This document shows positions 37,241-45,274 of a stretch of 46,806 nucleotides of DNA, in pieces (position 1 is the first letter of the stretch; each line of letters begins with the position of its first letter). Under the pieces are notes generated by a model. It did not search any database and was not told where the DNA came from. It was given only the letters and a program-made list of their open reading frames with translations. Made by a program: the position numbers and the translations under genes. The stretch is from a virus. The DNA is taken from positions 1 through 46,806 of the IMG/VR virus record IMGVR_UViG_3300050821_000641; one strand, given 5' to 3'.

Positions 37241-37519
37241 ATGGTAATCAGCACGAATGGTGTCAAGATTCACAAACCGAATAATAGACACAATCCAGTT
37301 AAGCTGTATGCAAATGTTCCGAGTCGAAGTCGGCCCGGAAAATTTCATACGGTGACATACATACGCAAACCCGGAGTAACAGAACGATGGTTCTGCACTT
37401 GTGAGGATCAGGTGTTTGTTCGAACTTCAAAACGTCAACACTGCGATCACATCAAGAAAGTAAAATCAACCGGCGAAATGCTGCCTAACGGAAGGCCTGT
37501 ACTGGTGACGTTCGCATGA
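37241..37519 (+). CDS. SWIM-like zinc protein (CxC...CxH)
   Basis: A 92-aa protein. VPSRSRPGKFHTVTYIR and RWFCTCEDQVF...QHCDHI (C-x-C, then C-x-H) match a SWIM-type zinc motif. The same two motifs occur in reverse order in the 198-aa gene at 39173, so they are paralogous parts. SWIM motifs bind nucleic acids or proteins. Confidence 0.75.
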   Translation: MVISTNGVKIHKPNNRHNPVKLYANVPSRSRPGKFHTVTYIRKPGVTERWFCTCEDQVFVRTSKRQHCDHIKKVKSTGEMLPNGRPVLVTFA

Positions 37520-37800
37520 AACTCGAACTAACAGTTTCAGAATTACGAGATATGGTGCAACCCGGCGTTGATATACAAACTACGATGGGCATCAGGCCAT
37601 CGGAGACAAAGGAATACTTCAAGCGACCGGCAGGCTCAGACGTTGTTCCCTGCGTCGTTGACGAGATAATCTTCTATCTATATCGCGGAGAGAAGATCAA
37701 CGCGATAAAGCGATACAAGGAACGCTACAGCGTCGGACTCAAGGAAGCAAAAGACGCCATCGACGACTTCGATGTTACGCTAGGAAAAATCTTCCCGTAA
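37516..37800 (+). CDS. Protein with ribosomal L7/L12 C-terminal-like helix motif
   Basis: A 94-aa protein. EKINAIKRYKERYSVGLKEA and KDAID at residues 65-90 match the L7/L12 C-terminal pattern (KIxxIKxxRExxxxGLKEAK). In ribosomes that domain recruits translation GTPases. The ATG overlaps the preceding stop. Mimicry is only a hypothesis. Confidence 0.6.
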   Translation: MKLELTVSELRDMVQPGVDIQTTMGIRPSETKEYFKRPAGSDVVPCVVDEIIFYLYRGEKINAIKRYKERYSVGLKEAKDAIDDFDVTLGKIFP

Positions 37801-38001
37801 ACTGGTCTCATGGATCGAGGGCGGGACTGAAACAAGGGAACGTACTAGACGGCATGATCGAACGACCAGAGCATTAGCGTGCTGCTGCCCAAGAGTGTCA
37901 GTCTAGCGAAGACCCGGATGACTGCGAAAGCAGGGCAATAAAAGCGCTCTAGCGGCGGCTCCTAACAAGGGTCGCCGTCGCGCTACTTGAATCGAGGGTA
38001 T
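37801..38001 (+). ncRNA. Structured gene-free segment, possible small RNA
   Basis: Contains CTGC-GAAA-GCAG (GNRA loop), GTCT/AGAC inside CAGTC/GACTG, and a long stem TAGCGGCG with its complement CGCCGTCGCGCTA. No coding frame. It may be a small RNA or mRNA leader for the next gene. Confidence 0.4.
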
Positions 38002-38190
38002 ATGAAAGAGAAAAAGAAAGAGAAGATACAGGTATCCTATACTATCGGGACAGAGAGAATACACTTTGAGAACGTAACCGGCGTAACAATCGAAGAGGGC
38101 GGAGTCCTTATATTCAAGACCGACAAGGGCACAACTCATTGGATATGTTCTGCATCCAACTGGCATGTCTGTAGTACTCCTGTCGAGTAG
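38002..38190 (+). CDS. 62-aa early protein
   Basis: MKEKKKEKIQVSYTIGTERI, then EEGGVLIFKTDKGTTHWICS. The ATG at 38002 is preferred over a TTG at 37987; GAGGG lies close ahead. Basic N-terminus, compact beta fold. Unknown. Confidence 0.65.
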   Translation: MKEKKKEKIQVSYTIGTERIHFENVTGVTIEEGGVLIFKTDKGTTHWICSASNWHVCSTPVE

Positions 38191-38256
38191 TACTTTCGTA
38201 CCAGTTTAAATTCGGTACTAAGGTACTATTGTCTTATTTTAGGCTTCTGTTAAAAT
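38189..38256 (+). promoter_or_regulatory. Early promoter with GTAC boxes
   Basis: AGTACTTTCGTACC and CGGTACTAAGGTACTATT boxes, then -35 TTGTCT (38229) and -10 TAAAAT (38251), 16-bp spacer. It drives the DUF932 gene. Confidence 0.75.
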
Positions 38257-38301
38257 AGGGACATCAAATCGAGAGCCGCTAGTCGGCAGAAAAGAGATCA
38301 A

Positions 38302-39102
38302 GTGAATAACAATCAGAAGCCCCTGACAGACGAGCAAATCCAGATGGTAGCGCCGTCGGTCTTCGCAGGACAACCGTACTCTGACCGGTCTGACCGGTAC
38401 ACGTTCGTCTCCACTATCGAAGTTGTCAACGGGATGCGCGATGCTGGCTTTCTTCCGATGTCCGTCCAACAGTCCAATACCCGCGTTTCCGGGAAGGAAA
38501 ACTTCACAAAGCACATGATCCGCTTCCGTTCGCAAACGCCTCTCGTCAACGTTGGCGATATGGCGCTCGAAACGGTCATCATCAACTCTCACGACGGCAC
38601 GTCGTCCTATACCGGACACTGCGGTTTAATCCGGTTCGCTTGCATGAACGGATTGATCGTTTCCGATGCCTTGATTAACTCTTTCAAGGTTCGACACGTC
38701 GGCAATATCGTCGAAGACATTCTGAAAGCGAATGCCGAAATGCTGGCGTTTGCTCCCAAGGCTATCGAGGTTGTCCATACTTGGAAGCACATCATGCTGA
38801 CCCTTGCTGAACAGGTTGCTCTCGCTGAGGCCGCTCACACTCTCCGCTTTGAAGAGGGCTCAACTCTGGCCCAGACTTTCAATCCGGAAGCGCTCTTGAC
38901 ACCCCACCGGTATGCTGACAATGGAAGCGACCTCTGGTCAGTGTTCAACCGCGTTCAAGAAAACGCCGTACGCGGCGGTAAGGTTCGCGTCGGATTCAAG
39001 TCACGCAAGATTCGGTCGGTCTCCGGAATCGACGAATCCACGAAGCTGAACAAGGCGTTGTGGACGTTGGCTGAGAAGATGGCCGAATTAAAGAAGTCCT
39101 AA
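38302..39102 (+). CDS. DUF932 (phage/plasmid-like) protein
   Basis: A 266-aa protein with a GTG start after AAGAGA; the N-terminus is conserved, so the GTG is preferred over the internal ATG. YTFVSTIEVVNGMRDAGFLP and the HMIRFR-type pattern match DUF932 (TIGR03299-like) proteins found on phages and plasmids. The family's function is unknown; it is often an abundant early protein. It has its own GTAC-box promoter. Confidence 0.85.
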   Translation: MNNNQKPLTDEQIQMVAPSVFAGQPYSDRSDRYTFVSTIEVVNGMRDAGFLPMSVQQSNTRVSGKENFTKHMIRFRSQTPLVNVGDMALETVIINSHDGTSSYTGHCGLIRFACMNGLIVSDALINSFKVRHVGNIVEDILKANAEMLAFAPKAIEVVHTWKHIMLTLAEQVALAEAAHTLRFEEGSTLAQTFNPEALLTPHRYADNGSDLWSVFNRVQENAVRGGKVRVGFKSRKIRSVSGIDESTKLNKALWTLAEKMAELKKS

Positions 39103-39172
39103 CGCTTGAGGATGCGGGCCGGAACTCACCGGCCCAACTCCTGAACTGCTAGGAAATTCAAAGGAGAAACTA

Positions 39173-39769
39173 ATGACATCAGCGGACATCGAATTCTATT
39201 ACGATCAAGACGAGAAGGGCACGGATGCAAGGTGGGATTGCACCTGCGAAGATCAGAAGTGGAACAAAGGTCCAAAAGGACTAAAGTGCGATCACATCTT
39301 TCAAAAGGTGTGGGTCACGTCTCCGCTCTCTGAAAGTTTTTCGGTTAAGGTTCCCAGTCGCAGCCGCACCGGACTGGAGCATACCGTGACCTATACAGCG
39401 GCAAGTGAAATAAGGTACCGGAAGCTTGCTGCTCGTCTTTATCAGCACGCGGACGGATATCCGCACAGCATCATCCCCGATCTTCGCCGCCTTGAGGATA
39501 TCGTGTCCGGCGTCAATCAATCGAAGAGCATATATGGGTCTCGCGTTAATGATCCCGAATGGTGCGCGGCAGAATACGTCAGCGAGTTCCGTCAGCCCGG
39601 CACCGGCAATATCTATGTCTCGCAAGACCGGCACGACGATACCCGGTTTCTGTACAAGGTATACTGCCACGTTGACGGATTCCATATCGAGGTCTTTGTT
39701 CCGGGAAATAAGCGTATCACCGATGTAACCGCGAAATATCACCCGATTACCGGTCAAGGGGTCAAATGA
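39173..39769 (+). CDS. SWIM-like zinc protein with C-terminal domain
   Basis: A 198-aa protein. RWDCTCEDQKWNKGPKGLKC and DHI (residues about 20-42) give CxC...CxH. VPSRSRTGLEHTVTY follows, and a C-terminal alpha/beta part holds NDPEWCAAEYVSEFRQ. The VPSRSR and SWIM motifs recur in the 92-aa gene at 37241. AAAGGAGAAACTA precedes the ATG. Confidence 0.75.
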   Translation: MTSADIEFYYDQDEKGTDARWDCTCEDQKWNKGPKGLKCDHIFQKVWVTSPLSESFSVKVPSRSRTGLEHTVTYTAASEIRYRKLAARLYQHADGYPHSIIPDLRRLEDIVSGVNQSKSIYGSRVNDPEWCAAEYVSEFRQPGTGNIYVSQDRHDDTRFLYKVYCHVDGFHIEVFVPGNKRITDVTAKYHPITGQGVK

Positions 39770-39993
39770 AAATTCCTAAGAGATTCAAGGGGCACGCGGC
39801 TAACCAGCTACGTGCCCTCTTGAAGCATTACAAGCCTGTGACAAAGATTGAAGTCATGGAACGTGTCTACGACCGGACAGAGGATGGCCCGGAGATAGAT
39901 ACTATCAAATTTTTTCGAGCGCATCCCAGAGGCTCAAAGAGAGGAATTGCAAGGTGTCTACACATTCGCGAAGGGGTATGCATTTCTCTTTGA
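39766..39993 (+). CDS. 75-aa basic protein
   Basis: MKIPKRFKGHAANQLRALLK, then HPRGSKRGIARCLHIREG. ATGA overlap with the previous gene. A small basic, possibly nucleic-acid-binding protein. Confidence 0.65.
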   Translation: MKIPKRFKGHAANQLRALLKHYKPVTKIEVMERVYDRTEDGPEIDTIKFFRAHPRGSKRGIARCLHIREGVCISL

Positions 39994-40232
39994 TCGAAGG
40001 CGTAGTCAGGACGGTATTCTGTATAGCATGTAAGCGTACGATTCAAGCTGGCACCGTGCCCTATATGCCAGCTAACGGAAGCGGGGAGCCGTCTCAGCCT
40101 GAGATGGCATACCTAGAGCGGAGAGGACATGTCTACTGTCAAACGTGCGCCGAAGGGCACGCGGAAGCCGAAGACGAAACCCGGTCAGTCGGATGCTATT
40201 ACGCCGACACTGACGGACGCATCATTCGTTGA
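39954..40232 (+). CDS. Four-cysteine zinc protein
   Basis: A 92-aa protein. The GTG start at 39954 has AGAGGA 8 nt ahead and overlaps the previous gene by 40 nt. VFCIACKRTI and VYCQTCAEGH give a C-x2-C...C-x2-C zinc ribbon. Unknown binding partner. Confidence 0.65.
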   Translation: MSTHSRRGMHFSLIEGVVRTVFCIACKRTIQAGTVPYMPANGSGEPSQPEMAYLERRGHVYCQTCAEGHAEAEDETRSVGCYYADTDGRIIR

Positions 40233-40596
40233 CGTGTATATTGGAAATTGGGAGGGCAATCCACTTAAAGACGATCCGCCATACGTCCGATACGCCGAAG
40301 CACGGAAGCTGGACGTGGGAACTATTCGGAAGATGGAAGCGCAACTGCGCTCGTCGAGGATCGTCAACCCGAATCCGTTTGTTCCGACTACGGTTCCGGC
40401 TAGCGTCAAGCCGCCTGCTATTAAACCGGTGGTCAGGACGCACTCTCACGCGTCCTACCTTAAGCCTATCGTTCCACGTGTCAACTGCGACCGTACAATC
40501 GAACAGGTAATAGAGAAGCTGAAAGGTGTAGACTTCGACACCATAGCCGTGAGAGGGGTCTCCGGGCTTCTAGTCGGCCCCTGCTGGCTTATGTAA
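40129..40596 (+). CDS. Phosphoribosyltransferase N-part with basic arm, shifted against its C-part
   Basis: A 155-aa product. Residues 1-100 are a low-complexity basic/Pro arm. The end VDFDTIAVRGVSGLLVGP is the N-terminal half of a type I PRTase core (FDTIxGRGxSGLLVxP). The following CWLM and stop are out of frame: in the -1 frame the DNA continues as LLAYVMKKELLVIRK. So the enzyme is split by a -1 shift in a CCCC run at 40578-40581. It overlaps the previous gene by 104 nt. Confidence 0.75.
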   Translation: MSTVKRAPKGTRKPKTKPGQSDAITPTLTDASFVDVYIGNWEGNPLKDDPPYVRYAEARKLDVGTIRKMEAQLRSSRIVNPNPFVPTTVPASVKPPAIKPVVRTHSHASYLKPIVPRVNCDRTIEQVIEKLKGVDFDTIAVRGVSGLLVGPCWLM

Positions 40597-40892
40597 TGAA
40601 GAAGGAGCTTCTAGTCATCCGGAAGGATAAAGAGCGTAGCGCGTCCTGTAATGAGTATGAAGGGCATATCGCTTTGAAGAGATACGTTATAGCGGATGAT
40701 CTTGTGTCTACCGGCAGCACGTGCGTCCGGATTATCAGGGCTATAAAGGAGTTGATATCTCCCGACGCGATTCTGGTGGGCATCCTTTTGTACAGTGACG
40801 GGGATGCTGTGAACTTTTATCCGGCTGAGTCGGATCGTGTTAAAAACACTACAGATAGCGCGGCAGACTCTACCTTTATACCGTTCCGATAG
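40596..40892 (+). CDS. Phosphoribosyltransferase C-part
   Basis: A 98-aa product from an ATG overlapping the previous stop (TAATG). RYVIADDLVSTGSTCVRII (about 29-47) is the PRPP-binding loop of type I PRTases, followed by AIKELISPDAILVGILLYSD. On its own it lacks the first half of the fold. It is made by reinitiation, by -1 frameshifting, or the gene is damaged. The base removed or shifted lies just upstream. Confidence 0.8.
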   Translation: MKKELLVIRKDKERSASCNEYEGHIALKRYVIADDLVSTGSTCVRIIRAIKELISPDAILVGILLYSDGDAVNFYPAESDRVKNTTDSAADSTFIPFR

Positions 40893-40938
40893 TACTCCCA
40901 CGGTACCATTGTACCACAAATGAGGTACGTTCGTACCG
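40891..40938. promoter_or_regulatory. GTAC-box cluster
   Basis: Five GTAC cores (GTACTCCC, GGTACC, TTGTACC, GGTACG, CGTACC) in 48 bp behind the PRTase gene. Same box type as ahead of early promoters. Confidence 0.5.
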
Positions 40939-40941
40939 TTA

Positions 40942-40979
40942 CGAATACCAGAACCGGTCTCGAATACCAGAACCGGTCT
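40942..40979. repeat. Two tandem 19-bp repeats
   Basis: CGAATACCAGAACCGGTCT occurs twice without a gap, next to the GTAC cluster. A possible binding site pair. Confidence 0.85.
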
Positions 40980-41016
40980 CGAATTTTCAGAAATTCTCTG
41001 GTGAAACATAGTCGCT

Positions 41017-41045
41017 TTGAGAGTCCGAAAAGACTCTCCCAACTT
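41017..41045 (+). terminator. Weak terminator hairpin
   Basis: GAGAGTC-CGAAAA-GACTCTC, then CCAACTTT. It lies in the 200-bp gap (40893-41093) and separates the PRTase block from endonuclease VII. Confidence 0.5.
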
Positions 41046-41093
41046 TGATGTTCAATAATTCATGACACAACCGGGGCCTCTGCTGAGGTCTAT

Positions 41094-41474
41094 ATGGCAG
41101 ATGAAAAGGCGCGTGCTAAGCGTATTCTCCAATTCTTTAACTTGACAATACCGGAGTGGGACAAGATCAGCGCTTATCAGGGCGATCATTGCGCGATCTG
41201 CGGACGCGTTGCTACGTTGGGCAAGCATTTGTCTACCGATCACTGTCACAAGACAGGGCTAGTGCGCGGCCTGCTGTGCAACATCTGTAACCGGTTGCTA
41301 GGGAAGATCGAGAATCAGTGGGGTCCGGATGTTCTTAAGCTTATCTTGCGTGCGGTAGACTACCTGAGAGACCCGCCAGCGGGTAAAGCATTGGGTAGAC
41401 AGGTGTTTACATTCGCAGGCAGATTAGGTACAAAGAGGCACCGTAAGGCGCTTAGAAAGCTAAAGAAGTCATGA
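41094..41474 (+). CDS. Recombination endonuclease VII
   Basis: A 126-aa protein with TGAGGT ahead of the ATG. HCAICGRVAT, LSTDHCHKTGLVRGLLCNIC and NRLLG match the Endo VII (T4 gp49-type) zinc and catalytic motifs. It resolves branched DNA before packaging. A shorter copy of the 29-bp motif (TCATGACACAACC) lies at 41062, about 30 nt upstream. Confidence 0.92.
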   Translation: MADEKARAKRILQFFNLTIPEWDKISAYQGDHCAICGRVATLGKHLSTDHCHKTGLVRGLLCNICNRLLGKIENQWGPDVLKLILRAVDYLRDPPAGKALGRQVFTFAGRLGTKRHRKALRKLKKS

Positions 41475-41494
41475 CACAACCTAGGCATCTTATA
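41466..41494 (+). repeat. 29-bp motif, copy 2 (plus orientation)
   Basis: Identical to the reverse complement of 31776-31804. It overlaps the end of the endonuclease VII gene and ends 1 nt before the next ATG, so it may set that gene's start or promoter. Confidence 0.85.
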
Positions 41495-41495
41495 C

Positions 41496-42236
41496 ATGGC
41501 ATCTACACCAGCACCGATACAGGTACCGCCGGTAGTCGCGCCTATGCAGCACTGGGTTACAACATGGGGCTCGTTCATCAAGGCGCATGAGAAGTTACTC
41601 ATCATAATTCTCGCGTCGTTCCTGCTCTTTCGTGCCGGTCAAGGTATCGAGAATATAATTTTAAAACACGACTCTAAGGTAGCAACGCAAGCGGCCACGG
41701 TAGTAAAGACCGACGAGGTATCGAACAAGGCTCTCGCTGACCAGCTATCTCAAATGAAATCGGACGCGGCAAAGCAAACCGCGATTCTAAATAATCAAAT
41801 TTCTTCTTTGCAATCGGCGCTCGTTAAGCAGAAAGCGAAAGACGCCATATCGACGCCGACCGAAATAGATTCTAGGTGGCAAGAGCTTTTACCTTTAAAG
41901 CCGGGGAGCATCACATCAATCGACCAATCTACAACCGGCGTAACAAACGAGGCGGCAAATCAAACGGTTCAAGCACTGGAAGAAATTCCCGTCTTGAAAG
42001 TTCAAGTCGCGAACTTGACAACCGAGTTAGGAACGGATCAGAAGATAATCATCCAGCAGGACAATACAATCACCGGCTTGAACACGCAAATAGTAGACGA
42101 GAAGTCGAGTCATGTTGCCGACGTGAAGCTAGAGAAGGACAAAGCTAAGAAATCTTTTTGGAAAGGTTTCAAGGTCGGCTTGATTGTAGGCGCAGTCGGA
42201 GTAGAGGCTGTGCGAATCTGGGCTGGACGCCCCTAA
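41496..42236 (+). CDS. Two-span membrane protein with long coiled coil
   Basis: A 246-aa protein. KLLIIILASFLLFRAGQG (about 32-49) is one membrane helix. A long coiled coil follows (LADQLSQMKSDAAKQTAILN and further), and a C-terminal helix KGFKVGLIVGAVGVEAVRIW. It resembles phage membrane proteins that could be spanins or envelope organisers. There is no ribosome-binding site because the 29-bp motif abuts its ATG. Confidence 0.7.
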   Translation: MASTPAPIQVPPVVAPMQHWVTTWGSFIKAHEKLLIIILASFLLFRAGQGIENIILKHDSKVATQAATVVKTDEVSNKALADQLSQMKSDAAKQTAILNNQISSLQSALVKQKAKDAISTPTEIDSRWQELLPLKPGSITSIDQSTTGVTNEAANQTVQALEEIPVLKVQVANLTTELGTDQKIIIQQDNTITGLNTQIVDEKSSHVADVKLEKDKAKKSFWKGFKVGLIVGAVGVEAVRIWAGRP

Positions 42237-42237
42237 G

Positions 42238-42984
42238 ATGATAACAACTGATGCGAAGGTACTGTTCGTAGACATTGAGACGGCCCCGAGTTTGGGATGG
42301 ATATGGGGAAAGTGGCAGCAGAACGTAATCGACTTTAAGCGCGACTGGTATATGCTCTCGTTTGCTTATAAGTGGAGCACCGATAAGAAAGTTACGACAC
42401 GCGGACTGATTGATTTTCCGCTGCGGTTCAATGCCGATCTTGAGGATGATTCGGCACTGGTACAAGAGTTGTGGCAGGTTCTTGACGGGGCTGATATCGT
42501 TATCGCGCATAACGGCGATTCTTTCGATCTACCGAAGATCAACACCCGGTTTTTAGTTCACGGTCTTCGACCGCCATCGCCGTATAAGACGGTTGACACT
42601 TTAAAGATTGCTCGCAAAGTTTTTGCGTTCGATTCGAACAAGCTAGATGATCTAGGCCACTATCTGAATATCGGTCGTAAGCTTCCGCACACCGGCTTCC
42701 ATCTCTGGAAAGGTTGCATGTCCGGAGACCCGATAGCGTGGGCGAAGATGAAGAAGTACAACGGGCACGACGTAGAACTGTTAGAGAAAGCGTATTACAA
42801 GATGCAGGCATGGGCACCGCAGCATCCGACAGTGAATCAAGGTAAGAAAGAGAATTGCCCGAGATGCGGATCAGATAAGGTTCAGCGAAGAGGGTTCAGC
42901 TTTACAGCGCTAAGTAAGAAGCAAAGAATGCAATGTACCTCATGCTGTGGATGGTTCGAGATGGGGTCGAAAAGGATAAAATAA
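42238..42984 (+). CDS. DnaQ-like 3'-5' exonuclease with zinc ribbon
   Basis: A 248-aa protein. FVDIETAP (D12, E14), IVIAHNGDSFDLPKINTRFL (about 86-105) and KYNGHDVELLEKAY are DEDD exonuclease (RNase H-fold) motifs. C-terminal NCPRCGSDKVQRRG and MQCTSCCGWFE form a zinc ribbon. It proofreads or degrades nucleic acids. Its stop overlaps the next start. Confidence 0.9.
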   Translation: MITTDAKVLFVDIETAPSLGWIWGKWQQNVIDFKRDWYMLSFAYKWSTDKKVTTRGLIDFPLRFNADLEDDSALVQELWQVLDGADIVIAHNGDSFDLPKINTRFLVHGLRPPSPYKTVDTLKIARKVFAFDSNKLDDLGHYLNIGRKLPHTGFHLWKGCMSGDPIAWAKMKKYNGHDVELLEKAYYKMQAWAPQHPTVNQGKKENCPRCGSDKVQRRGFSFTALSKKQRMQCTSCCGWFEMGSKRIK

Positions 42985-43703
42985 TGGCTATCTGTTTTGT
43001 ATGTAAAATAAAAGATGCTATCCCGTCTAGACACGGACGTTGCAGGACTTGCAACGAGGGTAACCCAACCGGGCAGCAGAGAATTGTTGCCGCTAGAAAC
43101 GTTGGATTGCTTCATCTGAAGCCAGCAAACGCGCACCAGCTAGTTCGCTGGCCGTATACAACGAGACAGTGGAACAAAATAGAAGCAGAGCGCTTCCGAC
43201 TTTACGGTAACGTAGGCACCCCCAAACCACAAGAGCGCTCTAGGCGTGGTTTATCTGCTCTAGAGAAGGCTACGACAGATAAGCAAAGATTGGCTTTGCT
43301 TAATAGTCGGTCAGGTTCTAAATCTGTCAAAGGACCGAAGCGAGAAGAGAGGGTTACAGACCCTCACGTCTATCTTGATGAACAGACTATGCCGGGAACA
43401 CCGACACAGTATGCCTTCATCAAGCACGGTAGCTCATTCCACGGTGACGACAATCGTAACAAGGCATACAGCACATCGAGTCCTCTACGCGCAGGCATTG
43501 CCGGTAGGAATAGCGTTCCAGCTAGAACACGATCAGAACTTAGAAAACTAGAAGCACTTCATCGCAGCTACATCAATGAGCGCATAAAGGGAACTTCGAT
43601 AACGCAGACCGGAGAAGTCTATTATCTCAACGGCTCTCGCCGTTCGACATTAGTTAAAGCATTCGGTTATGCAACCCGAGAGACTAAGAGGCTGGTGAAA
43701 TAA
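42984..43703 (+). CDS. Zinc-finger-bearing basic protein
   Basis: A 239-aa protein. MAICFVCKIKDAIPSRHGRC and RTCNEG give a C-x2-C...C-x2-C finger; the rest is basic and helical. The TAATG overlap fixes the start; a longer frame on the exonuclease gene is rejected. Nucleic-acid binding is likely. Confidence 0.75.
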   Translation: MAICFVCKIKDAIPSRHGRCRTCNEGNPTGQQRIVAARNVGLLHLKPANAHQLVRWPYTTRQWNKIEAERFRLYGNVGTPKPQERSRRGLSALEKATTDKQRLALLNSRSGSKSVKGPKREERVTDPHVYLDEQTMPGTPTQYAFIKHGSSFHGDDNRNKAYSTSSPLRAGIAGRNSVPARTRSELRKLEALHRSYINERIKGTSITQTGEVYYLNGSRRSTLVKAFGYATRETKRLVK

Positions 43704-43704
43704 C

Positions 43705-44709
43705 ATGAAACAATATATCGGAATAGCAAGAGATCACTCAGGCTCGATGGCGTCGTTAAGAAACCCGGCAATCTCAGACTACAACGAATCGGTCAAAGCC
43801 ATTAAGACAGCAGCACAAGAAAATAACATCGATACAATCGTATCAACGGTTAAGCTAAGCGGCAACGGAGTCGAAAGAGAAGTGGTCAACTCCGGAATCA
43901 ACAGGCTAAAGCCGATTACCAGCTATCCTACAGACGGCGGGACGCCTTTGTTCGACGCGGTAGGCGAGCTAATCACAATTCTTGAGAAGACGCCGGATGC
44001 GAAGAGCAAAGATGTCACGTTCCTTGTCATGGCTATCACGGACGGAGAAGAAAACTCTTCTGACGTATGGGAGCACACACTCGGACAGAAGATCAAAGAG
44101 TTGCAAGCAACAGACCGCTGGACGTTTGTCTTCCGTGTTCCTCGCGGATACGGTCGTAACCTTGAATCTCTTGGCATCCCATCAGGCAATATTCAAGAGT
44201 GGGAACAGACAGAGCGCGGTCTCCGCGAAGCGTCGGTCGTAACGAGGTCAGCCATCTCGAATTATTACGGAGCGGTCAGCCGTGGCATCCGCGCAAGCAC
44301 AAGCTTCTACGCCGATATGAAGAACGTAACTAAGCGTGAAGTAGCTTCAACGATGACAAATATCTCTAAAGAAGTTCACATCTTCCCGGTTAGAGACAAG
44401 GTTGACATCGCCCCTTTCATAATCTTCAAAACTGGGTCACAGTATGAGAAGGGCACCGCGTTCTACCAGCTAACGAAGACCGAGAAGAAAGTTCAATCTT
44501 ATAAGCTGATCGTCGTACGTAATAAGCAGACCGGAGAAGTTTATGCCGGTCAGTCAGCAAGAGACTTGCTTAACCTTCCGACAACCAGAACGATCCGATT
44601 AGCGCCGGGAGATCACGGCAACTGGGACATCTACATTCAATCGACGAGCACAAACCGAATCCTCATGCCCGGCACTACAGCGCTTTACTGGCCGGACGCA
44701 CGGAGCTAA
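43705..44709 (+). CDS. von Willebrand factor A domain protein
   Basis: A 334-aa protein. ARDHSGSMASL (D10, S12, S14) is the MIDAS metal site; YPTDGGTPLFDAVGEL and MAITDGEENSSDVW complete it. The C-terminal 130 residues are an alpha/beta part (KLIVVRNKQTGEVYAGQSAR). vWA proteins act as metal-dependent scaffolds. Target unknown; next to the dNMP kinase. Confidence 0.88.
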   Translation: MKQYIGIARDHSGSMASLRNPAISDYNESVKAIKTAAQENNIDTIVSTVKLSGNGVEREVVNSGINRLKPITSYPTDGGTPLFDAVGELITILEKTPDAKSKDVTFLVMAITDGEENSSDVWEHTLGQKIKELQATDRWTFVFRVPRGYGRNLESLGIPSGNIQEWEQTERGLREASVVTRSAISNYYGAVSRGIRASTSFYADMKNVTKREVASTMTNISKEVHIFPVRDKVDIAPFIIFKTGSQYEKGTAFYQLTKTEKKVQSYKLIVVRNKQTGEVYAGQSARDLLNLPTTRTIRLAPGDHGNWDIYIQSTSTNRILMPGTTALYWPDARS

Positions 44710-44710
44710 T

Positions 44711-45274
44711 ATGCTGCTAGCATTCGGACACAAAGCGAGACAAGGCAAAGACACGGCGGGCGAGGCGGTTGTAGAGATATATAACCGCCGCCGTGCTGAC
44801 GCGGTTCACTTCTACGGAAACAGAGCAGATTTGAAGCTGTTCCCGGAAGCCAAGATGTTCAAGTTTGCTGATGCTCTTTATAAGGTTTGCCGTGAAGAGT
44901 ACGGCATGACTGTAAAGGACGCGCCCCTATTGCAGAAGGTTGGAGACGGTCGCCGCGAGCAATTCGGAAAGACGTACTGGATCGACCAGCTTGCTGCCCA
45001 GATCGACGCGTTCAAAGGTATAGCAGTCATCACAGACGTTAGGTATACAAACGAAGCAGACTGGGTTAACAGCCGTGGCGGGCACTGTATCAACGTTACT
45101 CGCCTGCATCCAGACGGCTCTCCGTTCATAACTACCGACAGAGACCCGAACTTTATTAGTGAAGTCCAGCTTGACGGCTACAATTACGAGTTCTATATCA
45201 AGTCGAAGTACGCGGCATATACAGCAGAGGCCGCGATCACGATAGCCGAATTCATTAGAGGTTTGGAGCGATGA
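44711..45274 (+). CDS. Deoxynucleoside monophosphate kinase-like
   Basis: A 187-aa protein. GHKARQGKDTAGE (residues 6-18) is a P-loop of the GxxxxGKDT type seen in phage dNMP kinases. FKFADALYKVCREEYG and ITDVRYTNEADW match the substrate and second-D regions. It makes dNDPs for phage DNA synthesis. Confidence 0.85.
   Translation: MLLAFGHKARQGKDTAGEAVVEIYNRRRADAVHFYGNRADLKLFPEAKMFKFADALYKVCREEYGMTVKDAPLLQKVGDGRREQFGKTYWIDQLAAQIDAFKGIAVITDVRYTNEADWVNSRGGHCINVTRLHPDGSPFITTDRDPNFISEVQLDGYNYEFYIKSKYAAYTAEAAITIAEFIRGLER

Noticed and set aside
41466-41498. 29-bp motif as a sigma70 promoter
   Set aside because: The only -35/-10-like pair is 14 bp apart, too close for sigma70.
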